From NCBI GenBank assembly GCA_041477005.1, contig JBGOUJ010000051.1, forward strand, positions 1 to 21,421: a stretch of DNA of 21,421 nt, read 5' to 3'. Below, piece after piece: positions 15,123 through 21,421 of this stretch. The stretch's first letter is position 1. Every line of letters starts with the position of its first letter. The notes beneath the pieces are model-generated. The model was not told the DNA's origin. It was given only the letters and a program-made list of their open reading frames with translations, and did not search any database. Both the position numbers and the translations under genes were made by a program. The stretch is from JBGOUJ01 sp041477005 (lineage in GTDB: Bacteria > Acidobacteriota > Terriglobia > Bryobacterales > JACQDG01).

Positions 15123-18095
15123 ATGAGGCTGAAAAAGGGACGTTTAGCAATAGGCTTGGCGGCCGGGACCCTGGCGATTGCGACCGGGATCTTCCGCACC
15201 AAGCCGGGGTGGTCACAGGCCCCGGCCGGTGGCCGCGACGCCCGGGCGTCTTACCGCGTCCTGCTGGGACTCCGGGAGAGCGCGGGACGAAGCTGGGATG
15301 GCCGCCTGGAGGCCCCCGGGGGGCGGGTCTTCGAACTTACGGGCTGGCGATTCGGACCCGAAGATCGGGTCACCGGGGGCACGGCGTGGCAGTGTGCCAC
15401 GCGGCCGCGCCCGTTCAACCCAGCCATCCCTGAGCGGCCGGATCAGACGCCGCTGCCGGTCGGGCTGCTGGTGAGCTTCGAAGGGCCGCGGCTCGAAATC
15501 CACACCGCGAACGGGAATTTCGGCTTTTCCCCATCGCAGATGCCCGAGACGGGGGCGGCGCTTTTTTTGGATGGTCAGGCGGCGGTGGAGCGCGTGCCGG
15601 CAGTCGAGCTGCACGCAGCAGCCGAGATGGAGGCCGATTATCCGAGCATCGCTCCAGCGGCCGGTGCATCAGCGACCGGCACCCCTGTGACCGGCGCCCC
15701 TGCGGCCGGCGCTTCGGCGGCCGGTGCTCCAGCGACCGGTTCCCCTGCGGCCGGCACTTCGGCGACGGGCGCTTCGGCGACCGGCAGCGGATTCTGGATG
15801 GCCTGGCAGAGCTACCGGAACGAGAGCGATGCGGTTTGGGCGCAGCGGTTCGATGGGAAGGCCTGGGGGCAGCCGGAGTTGTTGCTCGAGAAAGGGGACG
15901 TGTACCGCACGGCCGTGGCGATCGCCGGCAATGGGGAAACCTGGGTGGTCTGGTCGCAGCAGGTCGGCGGCAATTGGGATCTCTACGGGCGCGCCCGCCG
16001 GGGCGATACCTGGACCGGCGTCGTGCGGCTCACCGAAGCGCCCGGGACCGACATGATGCATCGATTGATCCGGGACGCCAAAGGAAATCTCTGGCTGGTG
16101 TGGCAGGGCGCGCGCCCTCGGCAGGCTGCGAAGCCTGCCGCTGAAGATGTGCAGTTCGACATCCTCGCCCGCCGCTACGACGGGCGCAACTGGGGGCCGG
16201 AGCAGAACCTCAGCCGCAGCGCCGCAAACGACTGGGAGCCCGCCGTGGCCGCCGATGCGCGCGGGAACGTTTGGGTGGCCTGGGATGGATACGAGATGGG
16301 CAATTACGACGTCTACCTCAGCCGCCTGGAAGGGGACGGCTGGTCGAAGCCGGTTCCCATCGCCGCTTCCGCCAATTTCGAGGGGCACGTCTCGCTGGCT
16401 GTGGACGGCGCCGGGCGGCTCTGGGCCGCTTGGGACGAAGGCGGGCGCAACTGGGGCAAGGACACCGGGTTCACCATTCGCGGAAGCGGCGAGCCGGGCG
16501 CCGGCCTCTACGCCGAGCGGCGAATCAAGCTGGCCTGCCTGGTGGATGGGCGGTGGATGCAGCCGCGCGCCATGCCGGAATACGCAGTGAAGGACCCGGC
16601 TTACGACTTCCGCGACCGGCCGCAGCTCGCGGCGGACGATACGGGCCGGCTGTGGATGGCCTGGCGGGCGCGCTACCTCGTCCGCTTCGGCCAGGGAATG
16701 GGCGGAGCGCAGGGCGTCGGCGGATGGGAAACTTTCGCCGCCGCCTTTGACGGCGCGAGGTGGTCGCCGCCGCAATGGGTGCCCCAGAGCGTGGCCCGTG
16801 CGGATACCCGGGTGGCGCTCGCTCCGGCCGCCGGCGGCGGTGTCTGGCTGGCCCAGGCCACCGACCAGCGCTCGTTCGCCCAGAATCGGCCCGGCCGCTA
16901 CGCCATCCTCACCACTCGCGTGACCTCCCGCGGCCGCCTGCAGCCCCTGAATCTCGCACCGCTTCAGATCGACGCTACCGAGGCTCCCCTGGCGCAGGCC
17001 GGCGAGCGGGCCGATATCGCCAAGGTTCAGGGGTATCGGGCGGCGGGAGGCAAGCTGCGCATCGTGCGTGGCGACATGCACCGCCACACCGACATCTCCT
17101 TCGGCGACGGCGTGGGCGACGGCTCGCTCACCGATGCCTATCGCTACGCCATCGACGCGGCGGGCCTCGACTACCTGGCCGTCACCGATCATACTTACGG
17201 CGACAACGAGTACGCCTGGTGGCGGAGCCAGAAGTCGGCCGATCTGTTCCGGCTGGGCGATCGCTTCATTCCGCTGTACGCCTACGAGCGCAGCCTGCCG
17301 TATCCCAACGGCCACCGCAACGTGGTTCACGCCCGGCGCGGCGTCCGCTGGCTGCCCATTCCCGACGAGGAGCGCAAAGGCGAGACGGGCGCGGCGCGGC
17401 TCTATGACTACCTGAAGAAGACCGCCGGCATCGCCATGTCGCACACCTCGGCCACCAATATGGGGACCGACTGGCGCGACAACGATCCGGTCGTCGAGCC
17501 GCTGGTGGAGATTTTTCAGGGCGATCGCAATAACTATGAGTACTCCGGCGCTCCGCGATCCGCGCCCCCTGACCGGACGGATCTCGAGCCCGGCGGCTAC
17601 CGGCCGGCGGGCTTCGTGCGCAACGCCTGGGCCAAGGGCTATAAGCTCGGCGTACAGGCGAGCTCCGATCACCTTTCCACCCACCTCTCCTACGCCATGC
17701 TGCTGGTGGAAAATTTCACCCGCGAGGGGATGCTGGAGGCGATCCGGCGGCGCCACGCCTACGGTGCGACCGACAACATTGTTCTTGACGTGGCCATGGA
17801 GTCGCCATCAGGCCAGAGGTGGATGCAAGGCGACAGCTTCCAATCGGAAGCCCGGCCTCGCCTGCTGGCGCACATCCGCGGCACGGCCGATATCGAGCGC
17901 TTCGAGGTGATCAAGAACAATAATGTCGTCTACTCAGTTGATCCCCATTGCCAAACCTGCACGCTCGAGTTCACCGACTACGAGCCGGACTCGGCCGTCT
18001 CGGCGGTGAACTTCGAGTCGTTCTATTACGTGCGGGTGCGGCAGTTCGACGGCCAGTTGGCGTGGTCGTCGCCGATGTGGGTGAGGAGGCGGTGA
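15123..18095 (+). CDS. Exported beta-propeller and PHP-domain fusion (DUF3604-like)
   Basis: This 990-residue protein has a signal or anchor (KKGRLAIGLAAGTLAIATGI) and an N-terminal beta domain to about residue 175. A nine-unit APAAG/ASATG linker follows at 177-221. Then come propeller-like repeats at about 225-520, each with W-x-A-W or W-V-V-W blades (WMAWQSYRNESD, WVVWSQQVGGNWD, WVAWDGYEMGNYD, WAAWDEGG). The C-terminus is a PHP-like hydrolase domain: GDMHRHT with His653 and His655, VTDH with Asp689 and His690, HTSAT with His774, and SSDH with Asp849 and His850. These fit a metal site. The substrate is unknown; DUF3604 proteins are uncharacterised. The start is ATG 15123, with only a weak ribosome binding site. 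Confidence 0.88.
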   Translation: MRLKKGRLAIGLAAGTLAIATGIFRTKPGWSQAPAGGRDARASYRVLLGLRESAGRSWDGRLEAPGGRVFELTGWRFGPEDRVTGGTAWQCATRPRPFNPAIPERPDQTPLPVGLLVSFEGPRLEIHTANGNFGFSPSQMPETGAALFLDGQAAVERVPAVELHAAAEMEADYPSIAPAAGASATGTPVTGAPAAGASAAGAPATGSPAAGTSATGASATGSGFWMAWQSYRNESDAVWAQRFDGKAWGQPELLLEKGDVYRTAVAIAGNGETWVVWSQQVGGNWDLYGRARRGDTWTGVVRLTEAPGTDMMHRLIRDAKGNLWLVWQGARPRQAAKPAAEDVQFDILARRYDGRNWGPEQNLSRSAANDWEPAVAADARGNVWVAWDGYEMGNYDVYLSRLEGDGWSKPVPIAASANFEGHVSLAVDGAGRLWAAWDEGGRNWGKDTGFTIRGSGEPGAGLYAERRIKLACLVDGRWMQPRAMPEYAVKDPAYDFRDRPQLAADDTGRLWMAWRARYLVRFGQGMGGAQGVGGWETFAAAFDGARWSPPQWVPQSVARADTRVALAPAAGGGVWLAQATDQRSFAQNRPGRYAILTTRVTSRGRLQPLNLAPLQIDATEAPLAQAGERADIAKVQGYRAAGGKLRIVRGDMHRHTDISFGDGVGDGSLTDAYRYAIDAAGLDYLAVTDHTYGDNEYAWWRSQKSADLFRLGDRFIPLYAYERSLPYPNGHRNVVHARRGVRWLPIPDEERKGETGAARLYDYLKKTAGIAMSHTSATNMGTDWRDNDPVVEPLVEIFQGDRNNYEYSGAPRSAPPDRTDLEPGGYRPAGFVRNAWAKGYKLGVQASSDHLSTHLSYAMLLVENFTREGMLEAIRRRHAYGATDNIVLDVAMESPSGQRWMQGDSFQSEARPRLLAHIRGTADIERFEVIKNNNVVYSVDPHCQTCTLEFTDYEPDSAVSAVNFESFYYVRVRQFDGQLAWSSPMWVRRR
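15651..15785 (+). repeat. Nine-copy 15-bp minisatellite in coding sequence
   Basis: Nine in-frame units of the form GCNYCNGYGRCCGGN encode five residues each: APAAG, ASATG, TPVTG, APAAG, ASAAG, APATG, SPAAG, TSATG, ASATG. Units differ by one to four bases. The tract forms a flexible, uncharged linker between the N-terminal domain and the propeller. It could change length by slippage without breaking the frame. Confidence 0.95.
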
Positions 18096-18107
18096 ATGGA
18101 AGCCCCC

Positions 18108-18719
18108 CTACTTTGGATACTTCGGATCGGCCTTCACTTCCTCGATCTGCGCCGTGTGGCGGGCGGAGTGACCCGAGATCACCAGAACCCACTGATAAGC
18201 GTCCATTGACTTCAGCGGCGGCTCGGACGGAATGATGTGGGCGCGGAGATCGTCCGGGGTCTTCTCGACGTAGGCGATCGTGCGGTCCCGGCTCTCGTTG
18301 AAATGGGCCAAGCTCTCCGTGGCCGAGGCCCATTGCCCCGTCGGCCGGAGCGGTTCGGGGGCCTGGGCTTTCTTGGAGCGGTCGGTGACAAACTTCAGGA
18401 TCAGCTCGTCGTTGCCCTTCGTCTCGGCTTTCTTTTCGGGCGAGGCTGGGCCTTTCATGATCTTCTCCGTCAGCATGCCGTAAAGAAAATCCTCGCTTCG
18501 TGCGATGTGCTCCGCGCATTCAGCAATCGACCAGCGATCCGGGCCGGGCTTGAAAGTCCACTGGGCCTCGGTAAGGCCGGTGATGGAGTCGTGAAACCGC
18601 TTGCGGGTGGCGTTCAGGTGGCTCATGGCGAAGTTGCGCTCCTGTTGCGTGAGCGCTTCGGGAGCCTGCGCCGCAGCGGGCGCCAGTAGGATCACCAGCA
18701 ACCAGAAATGCTTCCTCAC
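18108..18719 (-). CDS. Exported DinB-superfamily protein
   Basis: The 203-residue product has a signal peptide (HFWLLVILLAPAAAQA, cleavage after AQA at residue 19) and a DinB/YfiT-like four-helix bundle. The expected metal ligands are His71 in WSIAECAEHIARSE and His184 and His188 in GHSARHTAQI. The family includes bacillithiol and mycothiol-dependent transferases and many proteins of unknown role. Most are cytosolic, so the export signal is a notable variant seen in acidobacteria. The start is GTG 18719 with GGAGG six bases upstream. It lies 64 bases after the TonB-dependent receptor on the same strand and is convergent with the propeller/PHP gene 12 bases away. Confidence 0.88.
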   Translation of the reverse strand: MRKHFWLLVILLAPAAAQAPEALTQQERNFAMSHLNATRKRFHDSITGLTEAQWTFKPGPDRWSIAECAEHIARSEDFLYGMLTEKIMKGPASPEKKAETKGNDELILKFVTDRSKKAQAPEPLRPTGQWASATESLAHFNESRDRTIAYVEKTPDDLRAHIIPSEPPLKSMDAYQWVLVISGHSARHTAQIEEVKADPKYPK

Positions 18720-18725
18720 GTTTTT

Positions 18726-18743
18726 CCTCCGTCCCCAATTGGG
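18726..18743 (-). promoter_or_regulatory. Ribosome binding site and adjacent palindrome before the DinB gene
   Basis: GGAGG (18726-18730, minus strand) is spaced six bases from the GTG start and supports that start. Just upstream lies the perfect palindrome CCCAATTGGG (18734-18743), which could be an operator or chance. No convincing terminator separates the receptor gene from this one. Confidence 0.5.
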
Positions 18744-18783
18744 AGCAACGATCGACCGGCCAGCCGAAGACCTTTCGGGTACA

Positions 18784-21421
18784 TTAGAAAAGAATCTTCA
18801 GCCCGAACTCGATCTGCCGCGAGGAGCCGAGGTCGCCGCGCGCCAGCCGCGTGAACGAGATCACTCCGAAGGTAGGGTTGCCGACGCTGTTGCTGGGCTG
18901 GCCGAAGTTGGCGTGATTGGCTATATCGAAGAACTCGGCGCGGAACTGCACCCCAAACCGTTCGTGGATGGTGGTGTTCTTCAGCAGCGCCAGGTCCAGA
19001 TTCTTGAACGGCGGGGCGGTGAGGATGTTGCGGCCGGCGTTGCCGAACGTGTTCGCAGCGTTGAGCGTGAAGGCGGCCGGGTTCATCCACAGGTTGGGGG
19101 ACTGGTGGGATGGATACAACGCCTGTCCGGGCGCCACGTCGGGACGGTCGTACAGATCGTTGCTGCCGCTCCGCAGCGTGGGCACGATCGGCGAAAAAGG
19201 ATTGCCGGTCTGGAGATTCAGAATGCCGGCCAGGCTCCACCCGCCCACCACTTTCTTCAACGGGCCTTCGACCTTAATCGGCAGCTCGTAAATGGTGCTC
19301 AGGACGAAGCGCTGCCGGGCGTCGAAATCCGACAGGGCTCTTTCGGCGGCCAGATTGTAAGAGTTCTGCACCTGCGCGTCGCTGCTGCTGACCGAGTTCA
19401 GATCGATGGACTTCGAGAAGGTGTAAGAAGTCGTGAAGGTCAGCCCCTGCGCCAGTCTGCGGTCGGCGCTGATCCAAAGCGCGTTGTAATTGGAGGTGGA
19501 ACTCGATTCCTGCATCACAAACTGGCTGAAGGAGGCGTACGGGCGCACCCCTTTGATGCCCTGGTTGCCGTCGCGCCGAATCCGCAGGTGCCGCCCCGCC
19601 GAGCCGATATAGCCCGCCTGGAAAACGGTGCGCCAGGCCTCATGCTGGATGTTGAGGTTGTATTGCTCGACGTAGGCGGGCACGAAGTTCGGCGCGACCA
19701 CCGCCGGGCTCGGCGTGACCGTGCCGGTGAAAGCGTACGGGTTGGCCAGGTCGATGCCGGGCGTGGTGATGGTCAGGGGAACCGCGAACGGTGGATTGGA
19801 TGCAAGCGCGCTGACCAAATTGGTGACCGGCTGGTCGAAATAGATCCCATAGCCGCCGCGCACGACGGTCGTTCCATGGCCGAACGGGTCAAAGCTGAAG
19901 CCGGCGCGCGGTCCGAAATCGTGAAATTCCTTCTTGTAGACGCTCTGGATGCCGTTGGTCCCGATCTGGACCACTTGCGCCGTCCCAAAGTCGAAAATGG
20001 CGAGGCGATTGCGCGTGTCGCCGGGGACGCCGTTGTACTCGTAGCGCACACCCAGGTTCAGGGTGAGCCGGGGCGTGACCTTGTAGTCGTCCTCGAAGAA
20101 GCCGTTGTAAGCGGTCACGCGCAGCGCGGGCGTGACCTTCCCGTGGGTCACCTGGGTTCGGTTCGGCTGGCCCGCCAGAAACGCAGATATGGACGGGAAG
20201 TCGATGCGGCCGCCCTCGTTGTCGCTGAGCACATTGTTCCAGAAGCGCCGGATTTCGCCGCCGAGCTTGAGCGAGTGCGCGCCCCTCACCCAGGCGACGG
20301 TATCGGTGTACTGAAATGTGGTGTCAGCCCGCCCTTGCGGGAAACCCGTGATACCGCCGAACGACGGCCCTCCGGCAACGCGGAAGTCGGGGAAATTATC
20401 GGTGGCGCCGATGCTCATTCCAAAATCCTGCGGATTGGCCTGATAACTCTCCAGGAAGTTGATGTGCACCCGGTTAAAGCCGGCGTGGAACTCATTGGTC
20501 ACGCGAGGGGAAATGATTCGCGTGTAGTGCAGCGCCAGAAGCTGCCGGCGAGCGGGGCGGAAGTCACCGTAACCAGGCAGACTGTGAGCGCCGGTGGAGG
20601 TCGGTTCCAGGCGGCGGTCGCGCTGGAAGATGTAGGTGCCGGAAAGGATGTTCTGCTGGCCGATCATGTGGTCGACCTTGCCGGTGACCTGATCGAGGTC
20701 CCGGTTCTTGCTGGCCGAGCCGCCGAAGTTATTCACGTCGCCCCCTACATTCGGCGCGGGGACCAGCGCCAGAAGCTTCTTGACGACGGGATTGGTCACC
20801 GCGGCGCGCTGGGCGTCGCTGGGCACGGTTGTACGGAAGGTGTCGGATTCACGCTGCCGGCGGCCTTCGAAGCTCTCGAAGAAGAACGTGCGGTTGCGGC
20901 CGTCGTAGCCCGGCAGGACCACCGGCCCTCCGATGCTCTCGCCGTAAATATTGCGCTTGAACGGGGGAAGTTTGACGTCAAAGAAGTTGCGGGCGTCCAG
21001 CTTGTCGTTGCGCAGAAACTCGAAGGCGCTGCCGTGAATGCCGTTGGTGCCCGACTTGGTGACGGCGTTGATGATGATGCCGGCATTGCGGCCGTATTCG
21101 GCGCTGAAGGTGTTGTTCTGCACCTTGAATTCCTGCACCACCTCGACGTTGGGGAGCAACGTGAGCTGGTTTTGCGTCATATCGCTGAGGTTGACGCCGT
21201 CGAACAGGTAGTTGATCTGGTCCTCGCGGGCGCCGGAGCTGTTCAAGCCAAGCGGGCCGCCGGAGGTGGGCACGGCGAGAAAGTTGCGGTTGTTGGTGGA
21301 GGGCAGCACCGTGCCGGGCGCAAGCATCGCCAGATCGAGGAAGAAGCGGCCGTTGAGCGGCATGTCCAGCACCTTCTTGATGTCGATCACCTGGCCCATG
21401 CTGCTCGATTCGGTCTGCACG
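18784..21421 (-). CDS. TonB-dependent receptor, Oar-like (partial, N-terminus beyond right edge)
   Basis: This is an outer-membrane beta-barrel receptor for large substrates, driven by TonB. About 878 residues are visible. The plug region shows DMPLNGRFFLDLAMLAPG, GAREDQINYLFDGVNLSD, VEVVQEFKVQNNTFSAEYG and NAVTKSGTNGIHG; barrel strands follow (TFFFESFEGRRQ, LGVRYEYNG, RAGFSFDPFG). It ends GLKILF, with the terminal phenylalanine needed for outer-membrane assembly. The missing part should hold the signal peptide and the carboxypeptidase-regulatory-like domain usual in this group. The reading frame is intact to the edge, so the GTG near 21420 is an internal valine codon. Acidobacteria carry many paralogs, thought to import plant or microbial polymers; the substrate here is unknown. 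Confidence 0.94.
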   Translation of the reverse strand, partial: VQTESSSMGQVIDIKKVLDMPLNGRFFLDLAMLAPGTVLPSTNNRNFLAVPTSGGPLGLNSSGAREDQINYLFDGVNLSDMTQNQLTLLPNVEVVQEFKVQNNTFSAEYGRNAGIIINAVTKSGTNGIHGSAFEFLRNDKLDARNFFDVKLPPFKRNIYGESIGGPVVLPGYDGRNRTFFFESFEGRRQRESDTFRTTVPSDAQRAAVTNPVVKKLLALVPAPNVGGDVNNFGGSASKNRDLDQVTGKVDHMIGQQNILSGTYIFQRDRRLEPTSTGAHSLPGYGDFRPARRQLLALHYTRIISPRVTNEFHAGFNRVHINFLESYQANPQDFGMSIGATDNFPDFRVAGGPSFGGITGFPQGRADTTFQYTDTVAWVRGAHSLKLGGEIRRFWNNVLSDNEGGRIDFPSISAFLAGQPNRTQVTHGKVTPALRVTAYNGFFEDDYKVTPRLTLNLGVRYEYNGVPGDTRNRLAIFDFGTAQVVQIGTNGIQSVYKKEFHDFGPRAGFSFDPFGHGTTVVRGGYGIYFDQPVTNLVSALASNPPFAVPLTITTPGIDLANPYAFTGTVTPSPAVVAPNFVPAYVEQYNLNIQHEAWRTVFQAGYIGSAGRHLRIRRDGNQGIKGVRPYASFSQFVMQESSSTSNYNALWISADRRLAQGLTFTTSYTFSKSIDLNSVSSSDAQVQNSYNLAAERALSDFDARQRFVLSTIYELPIKVEGPLKKVVGGWSLAGILNLQTGNPFSPIVPTLRSGSNDLYDRPDVAPGQALYPSHQSPNLWMNPAAFTLNAANTFGNAGRNILTAPPFKNLDLALLKNTTIHERFGVQFRAEFFDIANHANFGQPSNSVGNPTFGVISFTRLARGDLGSSRQIEFGLKILF

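Noticed and set aside
15651..15785. Possible CRISPR-like array
   Set aside because: The units are 15 bases with no spacers, lie in frame within a coding region, and vary like a protein linker.
15669..17756. Minus-strand open frame of 695 codons opposite the propeller/PHP gene
   Set aside because: It is antisense to a gene with signal peptide, repeated blades and metal motifs. The frame's R/A/G/P-rich composition reflects codon bias on the other strand.
18764..18778. Hairpin CCGAA-loop-TTCGG after the TonB-dependent receptor as a terminator
   Set aside because: The stem is only five base pairs and has no T tract.

Overview
The window is high-GC, densely packed bacterial chromosome. It most likely comes from an Acidobacteriota member of the Bryobacterales/Solibacter type. 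The main reason is the large TonB-dependent receptor of the Oar-like form (PLNGR-x-F, EYGRNAG and TKSGTN motifs) that is greatly expanded in that phylum. The mix of secreted DinB, NTF2-like, DUF5666-like and propeller proteins, and the short AAAAGGC-type spacer repeats, fit the same group. This placement is inference; there is no rRNA in the window.

Layout. 1-2214 (minus): a pyrimidine biosynthesis operon pyrR-pyrB-pyrC, with pyrC running off the left edge. 2286-2891 (plus): a divergent CBS-CBS-ACT sensor protein. 2911-3183 (minus): an orphan 90-residue protein with a very strong ribosome binding site, convergent with the CBS gene; an inverted repeat sits between the two. 3490-9118 (plus): six tightly packed genes, aroC, def, fmt, argJ, a small exported NTF2-like protein and an MFS exporter, joining aromatic and arginine synthesis to formyl-methionine metabolism. 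9136-14520 (minus): an ABC-F ATPase followed by two large GT-C type membrane glycosyltransferases. 14682-18095: a divergent pair, a small exported DUF5666-like protein (minus) and a 990-residue exported propeller plus PHP-hydrolase fusion (plus), whose promoters share one near-symmetric -10 element. 18108-21421 (minus): an exported DinB-like protein and a TonB-dependent receptor whose N-terminus lies beyond the right edge.

Most genes are housekeeping and are recognised with confidence. I see no defence system, CRISPR array, prophage, transposase or RNA gene. The unusual signal is repeat DNA touching coding sequence. (1) A heptameric GGCAAAA / TTTTGCC repeat occurs in three places, two of them with the same 3' flank. 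In the third copy it encodes the hydrophobic core of an export signal. (2) A 43-bp imperfect duplication, in frame, adds two acidic DEID-type peptides to a loop of a membrane glycosyltransferase. (3) A nine-copy 15-bp minisatellite encodes the linker of the propeller/PHP protein. (4) An inverted repeat supplies the last residues of the orphan protein. Together these suggest that short spacer repeats are repeatedly absorbed into genes in this lineage.
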